The notes beneath the pieces were generated by a model. It saw only the letters and a program-made list of their open reading frames with translations, did no database searches and was not told where the DNA came from. A DNA stretch of 64,000 nt from Hamiltosporidium tvaerminnensis (taxonomy: Eukaryota; Microsporidia; Dubosqiidae): NCBI GenBank assembly GCA_022605425.2, contig CM061256.1:612573-676572 (forward strand), given 5' to 3'. Of this stretch, positions 30,168-44,039 are shown in pieces. Numbering within the stretch: the stretch's first letter is position 1; every line of letters starts with the position of its first letter. The position numbers were made by a program, and so were the translations under genes.

Positions 30168-33100
30168 TTGTTTTTATTTTTTGTATTTTTTTAAAAGAAG
30201 AAACTGAAACAGAATTTCAGATTTATTTTGTTATTTCATCAAAAGTAAATAAACTGGTAAACTTAAGTAAGAATAAACTTAAGTTTGTTGTATTTGTAAA
30301 CCTAATAATTTTTTTTTAATTAAATATATCTAAGATTCTATTTTAGATATTTTTATAATTAAAAATAAATGAATTAAGTTTTATAGTTTTGATACTTATT
30401 AAAACATTGATATTATTCTTTAAAATAGCAAATCAGAGTACGGATTGACTTTTTATTGTATATTCTTATTAAATTATTTTATAATTCTCCAATCCATCTA
30501 GTCTGAATAGAAGCAGTTTCACAGAATAAAAGCAAGAAATTGACTTGATATATACTATCAGTTTTGATCCATAATAAAGCATATAAAAATAAATATTATA
30601 TGTATTAAAGAAAATATTGTCTAAAGTTAAAGGTGATGAAAGTAAGAATAATATATCCTATAAAGATAAATTATATTTAATTCGTCTTTTTCGATCTCCA
30701 CAAGCTCAAAAACTGTTCTAAGTTATTAAATATGATTTTGAATTCTATTTTATTAATTTATATTTTTTATTTAAAATATTACTATAGGTATATTTGTCTG
30801 AAATTATATCACTTTATAATCAAATCACCAGTCTTGTTTGAAATGCTTATTCTCAATTTTTTTTGAATTACTATGGTAGAATTATCGTTCCTTAAAACCA
30901 GCTTCTTTCATTTTAAATATGTATTCAAATTAAAATAAATTTATTTAAAACTTAATATATTTATACGAAACTAATAGAATAGATTATCATTTTTAATTAT
31001 CTATCAACTTCATATGTACAGATGAAGATCATATCATGAAATAATAGGAGTAAAAGAAAAGAAACTATTTAGCTTCATGATACTAGTTTATAAAAAATAT
31101 GTCTCTTAATTATTTTTATGACTCGAAATTATATTTAGTAATAGAAAAAATGAATATATAATTCCTTTCTTTAAGTCGAGGTATAGTCATATCGGATCCT
31201 TTTTACATCAAGTTTTCAAGTGTTCTATGAACTATTTAGAGTGTCCAAATGTTTAAATTTCTGATATTCTCAAAATTAAATATTCTTACTTAAAATATTA
31301 TAAAATCAAGATTTTTAGGCTAGCTTGTTACGTATTTAAATAGATTAAAAACAATAAAACATCATTCTTACTATTCATATATTTTATAGTATGTTTCTCA
31401 GTTATATATTTGTTAATTTTATTTTTCTTTTATTCTCACCATTTTTAGTTTTTATTTAATTGGAAGGAAGCTCTTTATCGGGAATATTAGATTTATATTT
31501 ATATTATCAGAATTTAGATCTTCTGGTTGAAACCTATACTAGAAAATATAAAATCAGAAGTATATCTCCATTTCAATTCAACATTTTTAAAGCTTCTAAA
31601 ATTCGAATTTAGCCGGATAAATCGCTTCTAATACACTGGCATAATATGTATCATATTTTGGATCAACATTCAAATTATCAAATGCAGAAAAAAAGAATTA
31701 GTATAAATCTTATTTCACTACAGTAAGTGTATAAAAGATATATAAGATATTTAATTTATTTAATAAAATTTTAGCATTTAATTTAATGCAAAAATCTTTG
31801 AACTCTGTCTTAAAACCTACATTTATCTCTTCGAATGTACATTTTTTTTGGGTTTAGATTCCCAGAAAATATTAGGTTTAAGTATTTCAAAACATTCAAA
31901 CCTTCTTATGCAGCCGTTCTTATGTAGATTTATAATCTACAGGGGATTTTTTTGTAAATGAGTAACCTTATTTTTTTTACAAAAATACTACATTCCATCG
32001 GTCATAGCTGCTAGTATTCTTCCAATTGTACAAGATGGTAGAAATAATCAATAAAAAGAGAGACTTATTGAATGATGGTTGTCTATGCGTGTATTATAAG
32101 GTCATTGTGTTTCCTAAGGTTTTAACTGAATATACCAATATAGAAATTTCTAAAACAAATATTTAATCTGTAATAATTACAATTATAGAAAAAATTATTT
32201 TTAAATATGCTTTACAATTAAAATTCTGTAAAAACATTGACTCTGAATTAAATAATTAGTTTTCAATAAAAATTATGTAAAAAATCCCTATTCAAGATTT
32301 ATAATCTTCAATCTTTAATTATGAATAATTTTATTCGTTTATTAGAAATATATTCCAATAGAAATAAAAAGTACAGAATTATGATTATTTGTTAAACATA
32401 GAGGGATTATCTTAATCAAACAAATGGTAAATGTAATTATGCTACAAACTGTAACATATGCTATCTTTTTAATCAAAATATAAATCTCTATGAATTCATC
32501 TATCATTTCGAAAAACATATTTGCATATTTCCCGAATTTAATAGAAATTTTTTAAGGAAAAAGAAGACGTTTTTGCCACTGTTTTGTTGAAGTTTCATTT
32601 CTAATAATATTTTTTGCTTGCTTTTCAAAGTAATGAACACATACCACTAAAGAAGTAATTGAGAAAAATGTGTTTTTTCTTCAAAGCCAAATATTTAAAT
32701 TTGTATTGCTTTAAATAATAATTCACTCTAAATAAAATAAGTAAAATCATAGTGATTAATAATGTAACAAATATTATTCAGAATAATGTTTAGTTTTAAA
32801 ATTTTCTTTACTGTATTCTTTATGTCCTTGTAATCTTGAGTTTTTACAATTAGAATATTTTATTGAACAGTTTATATATGTTTTTCTCCAACTTAATTAT
32901 AATTTTAAAATTTATTTGAAATATATTATTTGGCAAAATTGCTATTTGCTCATCCTAAAACCTTTCTTACGCGTTATTAAAGATTGTATTTGTCTTTTTT
33001 CTATATCGAAATAGAGGAAATTATCAAGAATGAACGGAATATAACACATTAAGCTTAAATTTTAAATGTATTAAAAAGACAAAAAAATGATTTTTTTTAG

Positions 33101-35539
33101 CGAAACAAAAATTTTAAAATATATCGCGGTTTTTTATGTACAATAACAAGATATCATCAGAGTTCATGATGCCAATATCTTTATAAACTCGAGCAATGAC
33201 ACGAAAAAACAAACCATTTTATATGTTTAATTGATTTGAAAATTAAAGTTACAATAATGGTTTAGTTATGAATGGGACTCTTATACTTTGTTTATAAATT
33301 TTACACAACCAAAATATTGTGCAGAGATAGACCATGAAACATTTTAAATGTTTGCTTGGTTCAAAAAATATACCACTATCTATGTTAAAGGATATTTCTA
33401 TATTTCAGGACATCTCAAAAAAATTATTACAAAATAATTTTTTACTTTTTAAAAGTTTCGATTTTAAAAGCAAGATTATTTGTTAGAATTTCTTTTTAAG
33501 CTTTTTTTTCGGATGTATTAATATATTTATACAATATTTATGTTTTTTCTCTCGACAATTTAATTATACATACGTAAAAAAGCTTAACTACAAATATTTT
33601 ATGAATATTCATATAGATTTTTATACGTTGCTAAATCAAAAGATTTGGAATAGAATAAGTAGAAAGTTATAAATCCAATTATTTGAAAAATAAACATATC
33701 GCTATTAGAACCGTTGTTTAAGACAAAGGAAAAACTCTATATAGATCAAAAACAATCAAAAAGATAGAGGTTTACAGTGAAAATAATAGGTAAACATAAA
33801 ATAAAAATATTAAAATAATCATCTAAAGCTTCTAAACAAATCCAACGAAAATATAAAAAAGTTGCTGCAAAATATGCAGATTAAAAAGAATCCTAAGTTT
33901 TTATCTACAATTGTTTAAAAAAGACTAAAAACTTAGACATAAAAAATCAAAAAAATACAAAATAGAAAAAACCAAAGAATGAATTAAACCTATTTGAAAT
34001 GAACTGGAAATTAATACTCAGATAGTCGAGCTTAAAAAGATAAATCTATATTTCAGATTGTTTTTTTCTAGAGGTAAAATCTAGTCCTTTTTACTGGCTT
34101 AATGACTACTATTGATGATATAGTTTTATAAATGAAGTGAATAAATTTTTATTTAAATTCATTAAAATAATAATTTATGTAGAAAGAGCTTTTCTACTCG
34201 AAAAATGTGAAAAACCATACCATACTATGAATATGATCATATAAGATAAGATAATATATTATGCATTAAGTCTAATATGTTTCGAACCGGTTGATTACAA
34301 CTATAGATGAAGTCTTTAATTAAGATTAGAAAGTAAATATAGACTCAACAGAAATACGTGTTAGAACTCAAAAATATGTTTACGGCTTAATGAAACCATT
34401 TTAATGTCTGAAATTATATTAATACAATAACTTGGTCATTTTTTGATTAAAAAATTAATATTCCTAAATTATACAACTTTCTAGACAGTAAAAATATTTA
34501 AAATGTTGTTTTTACTCGGATTCTAACCAATAAAAAGCCTCAATATAGATTAAGTCAGGTTTCAACAAAAGTTCGTTTGAGATGATATCCAGTTTTAAGT
34601 AAACCATATAAATTCAAATTTGAATCAACCAATATCTACACAATCAATTAAACTTTAATCGTCATAGAACGAATTATTGAGGATGAAAAAATGTAAACGA
34701 TAAAACACCAGAACTCTATTGTAAAGAAGATATTCATTGATAATGTCATGCCAAAGATTTATATTATAAGATTTTATTCTATTTAAAATTCTCTTTGTCA
34801 ATAAATTTAAATATATATCTGATATAATTTTAGGTATATATAAGGTATTAAAAGCAATAATAGCTTTTTAAATGCACTTATGAACTATTTAACGGTATAA
34901 ATTATGAAATAATCAATTTTTAGATTTAAAAAAGTATCGAAAAAAGGATTTAAAAATAATTTATATTTACATTCCTAAAAATTAAAAATATAAACTTATT
35001 CGTTAGCTAATATGTTAAATCTAGATACAATATAAAAAAATATATTCTAATTAAATAATAAAAATATCTCGTATTATTGAAAATGAACAAAACGTGTAAT
35101 TGTTCAATAAAATTTAATATTATTTATCTATGATTTACAGAACATATTAAACATTTAGTAATCGCTAGATTAAAAATAAGTTGGAGTACCAATATATCAT
35201 TCATAAATATGATTACTTAAGAAATAAGACATATATAAAAATTCATATCAAATTAAAACAGAATCAAAAATTTTACAATTTCTATCGAACTAAATTTTAT
35301 AAAACATAAATGCTGAAATATATAATGATAAAAATAATTATGAAAATCGACTAAGTTAAAATTTAAATCTTGAGTATAAAAGATCAAACATCTAATATAT
35401 TATAGGTAATCTACAGAGTTTTTTACTATAAAAATAAATGCAAATGCCCACTCTATTCTATTTGTAAATAAAACTAAATGTAATGATTAGACCAGGAAAA
35501 TTTGCCATGAAATTCTATTTCATTGTTTTATGTAGATAT
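30168..35539. other. Gene desert, AT-rich, with faint decayed coding stretches
   Basis: No intact gene. A minus-strand stretch near 32480-32700 has protein-like frames broken by stops (for example KTHFSQLL and LKSKQKILLEMKLQQNSGKN), so it may be an old gene. Otherwise I see only AT-rich simple sequence. No RNA gene recognised. Confidence 0.4.
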
Positions 35540-36830
35540 AGCAATAGGCAGCGATTAAAATCGGTGTAACAAGAACGACCGGTATCCAAAGTAACCTAAA
35601 AAACTGATTAATGTAGAAGTTGATTGATTTCGTCTTGATTTTAGAACAAGGGCTTGAGGTAAATAAATATAAGATCTTTTTCATTTTTTCTGGGGCGAGT
35701 TTTCAATTTCTACTTAAAATATATAAAAAAATCCAATCCTCATTAGGCGTAAATCCTTCATGAATTTATATTGTTTTTCTTGGAATGCTTTTCTGATTGT
35801 GATTCAAATTTTTCTTAGAGGAGGAATCGCAAAAATATATGCAACAGCCAAAATTTCCAATAAATTAGAAGATCTATGTAAAATATTACAATTTAATGTA
35901 TATCGGGCCAAGTTTTAAAATATTTTATAAGATTTTAATTAAGACATGTTTTTTGTTGCTTTTATAAAAGACATTCTATATGCATTTAAGATTTAAGCAG
36001 TTTTACATTTTCCATATTCTGTTTTTAAAAAATCTGCAAGAAATATTATTTCGAAGATGGATCTGAGTTTTTTTCCTTGCAATTATTTCTTTGCAGCCTT
36101 TTGCCTTTAAAAAGAATACCATGAATATATATATTCATGGTATTCTTTTTGTAAAATCTTCCTGGAAAAACTATAAAGAAATAATATATTTCTTCTCAAT
36201 ACTTTTTAGAACCAATGGATAAATTTCTTTTAAAACCTTTAAATTTTTGGAATGGTATTCGGTTGAACGGCATTTACAACAAATCTTTATATTTTAGAAA
36301 ACTTGTTTTGATCATTCGATATTTTTTCTAAAAATGGATTTGAAATATCCACACGATTTTTTTATAAGAAAAAAAATAGTATTTTTAAAAAAACGATTCT
36401 ATAAATAACGAGGTCGGCATCGTAGAAGATAAATTTTTCATAGGTGTTGCAAAAGATTTTTCAATTTTATTTTCATTGGTATATTCTATATGTTTATTAT
36501 GGGTCAAAAAATGCATTGTATGAATAAGAAAAAATCAAAATAATTTTCTAGCATTGCATCGGCAAAATGAAACCCAAAGTATGCACAATCTATTTAAAGT
36601 TGTTTAATATGTAATCTTATATTCTTTATACAAATCCATCTTTTTGGTTATCTGTATGTAGGAAATTTTTTAAAGTCTTACAAATTTGCAGATAATATTT
36701 TTTTAGTATATCGAAATATTTTTTGGCCCACTCGGAGCATTTAAACCAAAATTCTCTACTATATAAGTTATAATATATTCGCAAATTTTTCTAATTTTCA
36801 AATTAATATTTTATCTTTTTGCTTATTTCA
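35540..36830 (-). pseudogene. Decayed membrane protein gene
   Basis: Reading the minus strand from about 36830 to 35540, protein-like segments follow one another with stops and frame changes between them. In order they include SREFWFKCSEWAKKYFDILK, GFHFADAMLENYFDFF, LRSIFEIIFLADFLKTEYG, SNLLEILAVAYIFAIPPLRK, TIRKAFQEKQYKFMKDLRL, and finally INQFFRLLWIPVVLVTPILI. The last is a clear membrane span near the end. Codon and amino-acid use are unlike chance frames here (several Trp, Cys and Ala). At least five interruptions make it a dead gene of about 1.3 kb. Family not recognised. Confidence 0.4.
36109..36150. repeat. Perfect 42-base palindrome
   Basis: The arms are 21 bases each with no spacer: AAAAAGAATACCATG, then GAATATA to the centre (the first arm ends at 36129), and the second arm is its exact reverse complement. 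It lies within the decayed gene at 35540-36830. It could form a cruciform or, if transcribed, a hairpin ending in U-rich sequence. Confidence 0.95.
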
Positions 36831-38499
36831 ACAAATTTACCAAAAGAAATCAAATTAACAAAACTAATCGCCTAGTTTTTCGTAAAATTAACTGTATTAT
36901 CATGATAAACAAAGAAAACAAATACAAGTCTATGATGTGAATGAATGAAAATTCGTGTTTAAAAATTTTTGAATATTCTAAAATAAATCTTATAGTTAGA
37001 ATATTTTCTTCTTTTCTTTGGCCTTGAATAACAAGATTAAATTGAAAATACATTCTTTTACTTCATTTCTATTCCCTATTTCAAAGAATTTCCATATACA
37101 TGCTTTTTTTTGATAGTGAATTTTCTGTAATACCAGTACATTCAAATTTTGATGAGACATTATTTAAAAATTAAAGTAGGAAAAATTATGGAATAGGACT
37201 ATTTGAACTTTTATAGGCAATCGTTCATAAAAAAATCATCATTTTTTTAAGAACATTTTTGTTTCTTTTCTTTGGTTCATCACTATAAGAGTTTAATTAA
37301 ATGAAGTCATTCAATATATTAACGGTATTATTTCTTTTTAATATATTTGTTCAATAAACCAGATCAAACAATAAATATATTTTTTTATTTTTGCTTGGAC
37401 AGTATCAAACCAGGAAAATAACTTTTACACCATAAATTTTACAAAGACTATTTCCCTAAAAAAACATATTTAATAAACTAAAACTTTTATAAGAAAAAAT
37501 CAATGATTAAATTCATATATTATTTATGATTTAAGAATAACATGTTATTTAATCAATAACACGATTATGAACTTAAAGTTGCATTTGGTATATATATTAA
37601 AATACAAATCTATCCAATTTTTTTGTATTATATCTCCATAAGTTTTTTGTAATTTCATTTTGATACTGAAATAAATTAAAAAGAAAATTAAATTTTAAAA
37701 ACATGATTTTTTTAAAATGGTAAATTAAATTCTTCTATTAGAACATTTAATATTACTTATATTTTGTAAACATAATTTTTTATTATAAAATTTGTTAATA
37801 TATGAATTATTAAGATAATTAATTGTGTTTCTTTACTTGTATTTCTATTTAGAAAGGTATTCTCTTTTTTACCTTGATATATATGCCATATAAAGGCAAG
37901 GATGTATTTTAAGTAAATAGCTTTATTTTCGACTTGTGCAAATAAAAAGAAATCAATATTTCATACAAAAACGAACGATCAAAAAATCATCATCAATAAA
38001 TAATTCCTTGTCATTGCATTTTTGCGCTCTTTCTGGGTACATTTGGCTTAGTGCTTCAGAAATCTAGGTCGACTACTTTAGTGGTTATAAATTCAATCTA
38101 TCGCGAGAAACCTAAACGTCTTGATTTGAAAATACTGTAAATTCTAATAAAAAATGAGTTTCAGCTTAAATGCAGAACAAAGATTACGATTATGTCTCAA
38201 TGATAATTGTATGGTTCCTTTTGAATAAGAAATTAGTCAATCCTGTTTTTGTCGCAGGATCTATAACAGTATAATCAAAAAATTCCAACATATAATAGGC
38301 CGTGTTGAAGATATTTATACTTTTTTAATTAAAATATACACATCTTTAAAAATATGTTTATATATGTTCACTTCCAAATCTACAATAGAAATTAACAAGT
38401 AAATTCGTTTTATTCTGAGCTGACTTATCTGATTCAGGGTAAAAAAACTACAAAGAGACTATGACTACAAGATTATAACTTTCATGATAAAAAAATGTG
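36831..38499. other. AT-rich region without a supported gene
   Basis: Short chance frames only. No repeat or RNA recognised. Confidence 0.45.
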
Positions 38500-38579
38500 C
38501 AGCAAAAGCAGTAGAGTTCGAATAAAGAAGCGATGGCTATATGCAAATAATCCATTAACCGCTTTAAAAAGAGTGCAGA

Positions 38580-39765
38580 AAGCAAACAAGCAGGGTTTTC
38601 CAATGTCGTTCTCAATAATCAGTTTGGCAATAACTCGAGGGTCACGTGTAGCAATAAGAATAAGAATACACTTACTATTCAATATATATTGTTTATTCGA
38701 GCGATTCATGCAAACCCCAAATTCTCCAATAGTGATCTCGAAAAATTTTAGAGACAATAAATCAAAATAAAAAGTTGATATTTCAAAAGACCTGCAATTC
38801 AATATAATCAGATTGAAAGACAACATCCCAAAGAAAGCTTGTCATAATTTGTGCAATGTATAAATATTTAAGGTAAAAACCGAACAAGTATTAGACTAGA
38901 GCCAAAATACATAATGATGCAGTATCTCACGCCATTAGAATATCTATTGGTTCTTAATAATTTCGCTCTCTATTGTCAGCATGTAAACGTTAATATTATG
39001 ATTTATAACGTGAAATGGGCTTAAAGTTAATGATTTAGAGAAAACAAAGCTATTATGTCAAATTAGTTACCTTTGCCTGATATAATATGCTCTAAAATAC
39101 TTCGGCATTTATAGATATTAGAAAAACCATAACAATACTAGAGGTAATTAGAAAAGTAGTTCATTCGAAGAGATAAAGCAGATAAATCTATTTGCCAAAA
39201 ATCTTTATCCTATTAGATAAAATGAAAAATTTTCACTCGCCATAAATCAACATTAGAAATTGTTTCACACCTATTCAAAATAGTATTTTGAATAAGACCA
39301 GCTGGCTTCTCAAATTAGATAATGTAGTGCCTGAAGTGTTTTCAAAAAATAAGAACCTCTAGACAATAAATAAAACCCGATTATAAATCCCAAAAAACTA
39401 TGATCTAGTATAAATAAATCTAAGTCCTAAACTAAAATATGCCCCATATCTCTTGAATTTTTGTATAAAAAGAATTATTAGTCTAAGATAAGCGATTTCA
39501 TAAACTTAGAATAACGATAAACCCATTTTTCACAAATTAAAGCTTCTAAAAAGTATAATATAGTTAAGAAGAAAAGTACACTAAGAAAAATCCAGAGAAA
39601 CATAACTTGCAAAATTATATAACGAAATAGAAAAAAAGTCAAGCAATGTTATTAAAGGCAACTAATCCCAAGCTAAAAGTGTTAGTGATCAGCCACAAGG
39701 CTAAAAAGAAGAATATTAGGCAAAATGATACAGGAGTGTTTGCTATATCCAGGATATTTTTATCT
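38580..39765 (+). pseudogene. Heavily decayed RLE retroelement copy (RT to linker)
   Basis: The right part (39560-39765) clearly aligns with 4805-5035 of the 2.8-5.9 kb element. Shared strings are ACTTGCAAAA-TATATAACGAAATAG, AGTGTTAGTGA and GCTATATCCAGGATA, with a deletion. The left part is weaker. AATCAGTTTGGCAATAACTCGAGGGT (in two runs near 38620) resembles the ENQLGPVRG region, and ACTAGAGCCAAAATACATAA near 38897 resembles the LEPAYFSK region. All frames are broken. Confidence 0.6.
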
Positions 39766-39814
39766 AATAAAATTCGGATTAAAACTTCTTTATGACTGTT
39801 ATAAATTCCCCTCT

Positions 39815-40075
39815 ACCTCTTTAACCACCAAAGTTCCGTATTTTGAATCTGACACGTTTATAATTATCTTCGATTCCTCTAATAAGGTTCTTCCTTCTGA
39901 AATAAATTGTTGAATCTTTTTGTTTTTCATTGTACAACACAATATTGATCGTTAATTCCGGTTTTAGAAGTTTTATTAGTTCCACGTGCATTTAGACTCT
40001 ATCAAAAATACCAATTGACGCACCTTTCAGCTCTCTACGGCATTTTGTTCCATTGAATTTAGGTATAAAATTTTC
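39815..40075 (-). pseudogene. Inverted RLE retroelement fragment (C-terminal coding end)
   Basis: CTCTACCTCTTTAACCACCA, CGGTTTTAGAAG and ATACCAATTGACGCACCTTT, then CAGCTCTCTACGGCATTT, match the reverse complement of 5640-5880 in the RLE element in the right order. It lies head to head with the + strand fragment ending at 39765, so the copy has been broken and partly inverted. Confidence 0.65.
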
Positions 40076-43000
40076 AAAAAAGATTATTGAAAAGGTGAAA
40101 AAAGCAAAAATTATATCCGCAAAATAATTTATTTATGTTTTTATAATAAGTAATATTAAGTTATTCATTTCCAAAAACTAGATCGTAATAAATATATTAT
40201 ATATGCCTTATATAAGCTTAAATCAGTTGTATCAAAGAAAAATTGCCGAAACTATATATGTATTATGTTTAAAATAACAAAATTGATTTTACATGAAAGA
40301 AACAGAGAAAAAAAACAGAGTATTATAACAAAAAGATTACAAATATCTTAAATAAATGCCAATTAATGTCTATTTTATACATACAAGAACAGATTTCAAT
40401 CATCTTGAAATTAATATATTCCAAATAAAATTTCTTAGCTAATGATTATGTTCTTTTATACTACAGCATTCTTAAGAACTTCAGTAGCAATTAGAAATTA
40501 TATTCAATATACTAAAATTTAATTTAAATTTATTTCTTTCGATTAATTACCCTTTTTTTTTTAATTTGTTTACTATTTTATTAGATTTTGATTCTATATA
40601 TCTTTTAAAATAAATATCAAGCAATTATAATAAAATGAGCTTTTTTTATAACAAATTATAATTTTTACTGTACTTTAAGGCAAAAATTCTCTAATTTCTT
40701 CTGTTTAGCAAAGAGTCCTAAAGAGAAGTTCTTTAAATAAATCTAGACTAATTGCAAGAAAATTGAAATTTAACATAAATTTACAAACACTATAAGCTGC
40801 TAAAGATTACCATTACTAAATATCCGAGTTTTAATGAAGATATTTAAAATCAAAAAAGCCTAAAGTATCTCTAAAGCTTTTTCAGACAACGTATAACAAT
40901 CTTTTTGTTTCCTAAAAAAAATATATTTTTTAAAAAGGTAGAAATGTGCTAATAAATTGTACTAAGATGATTCAAAAATATTTAAACACTGCTTTCTATA
41001 ACCTAACCTCATAATTTTTATTCGAAACTAGCTACAACGTTATTATTGTAAAATATGTAAAAATCGACCATAATTGATTTTAATCAATTCTTTGTCTACA
41101 CAAATAAAAAAGAAATTTATTTCTCAACAAAAATTTAATTTAATATATAATTAATATTTTTATTGAAAAACACACGAAACCCATATTTAAAATATCTTCA
41201 GTATAAAAATATTTCGATCTTAATTTTTTTTCAATTTAGAGCCATTTTTTTCCCTATAATTTAAAACACGATAACATGTCAATTTCTCCTCCCAACATAT
41301 TTCATAAAAATAAAAAAACTAAAAGACCAATAAAAAGCTAGTTCAAATAAATATTTTTATTTGAGAAAAATGTATTTAGATGAGAAACCAAAGTAATATA
41401 CTCTGCTACCACCAACTTGTATAAATATATCACGTAGTCTGAAAAAAAAATATTGTTTAAAAGTTCGTATATGAATGAATCGAACTTGACACCATCATTC
41501 AAAATTTATAGAATATTAAAACAGAATATCAAGCTTTACACATTCAATCACAACTCGAGCACCAGAAAAAACATTCACACACCTTTAAATCACCGTCAAA
41601 GATTAATAAACCACTGTTTGATTCGCTAATCGCAAGCAGCCTTGTTGCGCTATCGTGTTTTATAAAAAAATTCTTCTTATTACCGAAATAAAACTATCGA
41701 TTTGTCGTTTTAGTTTGTACTTTGTATGTTGGTAGTCAGTAAAACCAATATATATTTGACCGATCTTCTCATTGAGATTTCTGTCAATAAGTTATTTGAA
41801 TTATTGTTGTAAAAGACAAATGGTGGTTTGTAACTCATTTTTTTAGATTAGCCCTTTAAATCTTTTAATATGGCTATAATTTCTTTTGATTTAACCTGAT
41901 TGTTTTTAATCCCAAACATAACATTATCTAAATAGAATATAACCCTAGAAAAGCACATGAAACTTATAGTTATTCAAAAAAGCATAAGGCTTTAGCAATA
42001 AACCGAATCGAAAGCTTAAATTATATGATAAGAAGTCAAGATATATATCAAATAAAAAACTTTTAAACCCAATCTACATTATATAATAAATTACATAAAG
42101 ATGTTCTGTGTATAGCTTCTTGTAGTATACATGCTCTAAGTATGAGTTTTATCCAAAAATTATAGTTGCTCCATATTAGAGCCAATTACCGTAAAGCGTT
42201 TGTAAAAAAGTACATTAATCTGGTGAGGTTAACTCAAAATTTTCCAAGAGCATCAATATCTTATTCTGAATGATTCAAAATTATACATGATTCAATGAAT
42301 TTTATCCATTTCGCTTCGAGCCATTTCATAACAAAGCAAATGGTCTTATATGTAATTTTATAAAACAAATCAGTCAAATTAGCTCCAATATAGTAAACAC
42401 AATGCAAATATTTGTGCTAATCTTTTATGAGAAAAAATGGCATTGATTCCATTGTTTTTTCGATCAGGTGGTACCTTTCAACATGAAGAGAGCTATTTTA
42501 AGTGCATTTCAAGACATATCTGATAGTATTTTGTTAACATTTCCGTAGAGTAAAACCACACATATATATACCTTTTTTAATCTTGTCTGGCTTTCTTTTA
42601 AGTACATATAAAATATGTAAATGAGCCTAATATTATTAAAAATTATAATTAATCTACTACTCGTCAACCATAATATTAAATTTCAATTGTATTACGTGAA
42701 TGATCTCTACCATTCCGCCTTTGATTTTGCTAATTCAGTAGTTCATTAAAATATTTCGATATTTAAAGTTTTTAATACACGTTAAGCTATGCATCCCAGT
42801 TGCTTTCTAGCTCTCATTCTTTACAAGCCTACATTCACATTCTATTGCTAAACCTGAATTTATAAATACCTAGTCCTCAAAAAAAATATTAAGTACAAAA
42901 AACAATGCTAATATTTCCTATAATATATTTTAAAGATTTGTCTTATATTATACAAAATAAGCGTGCCTAACCGCATAGAAATATTTTCCAATCAATCTAT

Positions 43001-43312
43001 ACCCAAATTATAGAAAATTTAATTTGAAAAATTGCATATGCGTATAAAATCTATAGTTGCAGAACTTTTAATGGATTTATATTTAGCTAAGCGCTCAGTT
43101 TAAAAACAAATTACAATAAATTGTAAAATCTATGTAGACATAAGTGTATACAATAAGTATTTTAGTGAAAAAGACGATCACATTTATCTAAATAGAAATT
43201 ACCTTATAAGAAACATAAACACCATTTGAGTATTCTGTACAGTTTTGGAAATAGCTATGAAACCAACTGAAAGCCATTTGATTTTAGAGATAAAGACTCA
43301 AGATAAGGTAAA
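40076..43312. other. AT-rich region left of the telomeric retroelement chain
   Basis: No intact gene. Between about 42110 and 42560 the minus strand has protein-like pieces (GANLTDLFYKITYKTICFVM, KWLEAKWIKFIES), interrupted by stops, that I could not assign. The region ends at the first telomeric junction motif. Confidence 0.4.
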
Positions 43313-43337
43313 GGGTTAGGAAGAAAGAATTTTATTT
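43313..43337 (-). terminator. 3' tail and telomeric junction, copy D
   Basis: In element sense, AAATAAA (43331-43337 on the complement), a 10-base pyrimidine-rich spacer, then CCTAACCC as the last bases. AAATAAA contains AATAAA, the usual poly(A) signal. There is no poly(A) tract; the telomeric octamer stands where one would be. Confidence 0.7.
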
Positions 43338-43655
43338 GTATAGTTCTAAAATTAAATAATCAGTTGAGATTTTTGGTATGAAAACAAAACCTAATTTAAG
43401 CAAATCAGGTAAATTAGTTTAAACAAAAATTTCTCAAATGATTAATAATTTCACATCTACCACTCACTAGAATACGAAACATCACTATTACACCGCCTCT
43501 TACAATATTTTTTGCATTCTTGGTGTTATTAATAGTACAAGCAAATTTAAAATACATTTCTTGTAAAAATAAGCACCCCCTCTCCTAATATTCATTTGCT
43601 CATTCGGGTAAATTAATTTAAAATATTTTTTTTCATCTGTAAAATTATATAAATA

Positions 43656-43686
43656 AGGCAGTAACGTCCCAGTGGGCTCCCCGCCT
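43656..43686 (-). promoter_or_regulatory. Conserved 3'UTR hairpin, copy D
   Basis: In element sense: outer stem AGGC...GCCT, inner stem CCC-ACT-GGG, then GACGTTACT linking back. About 343 bases from the element 3' end. See the copies at 48621, 50154 and 51374. Confidence 0.65.
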
Positions 43687-44039
43687 CGCCATTAGTGATA
43701 CGTTAGTAAATAGTTAGACCAATTTAATATTTTTGTGTTTTATTGTGTTTGGCCTGTGTTTGATCTTTGAAAGTCTGTTAAAATGATGTCAAGATTATCT
43801 TTTTCATGTATTGGACTGATAATTTCAAGAATGATTGAAAAACTGTTTTGTGTTTGTGCATTAAAATTGTAATTTTTGAGGATTTCATAATCCGAAAATA
43901 AGTTCTAGTTAATTTTTAAGTTTTTCTTTTTAAGTTTTTCATATCTTTTTTTGAAATTATCAGCTGTGAATTTTTGAATATTTTCCTAAGATTGTGTTTT
44001 AAATTCTTGATATTCTTTGTGTTATCTAAGTTCAAAAGT

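Noticed and set aside
42110-42560. Minus-strand pieces considered as a DNA-transposon transposase
   Set aside because: No catalytic triad or transposase motif could be followed through the stops; left as unassigned relic.
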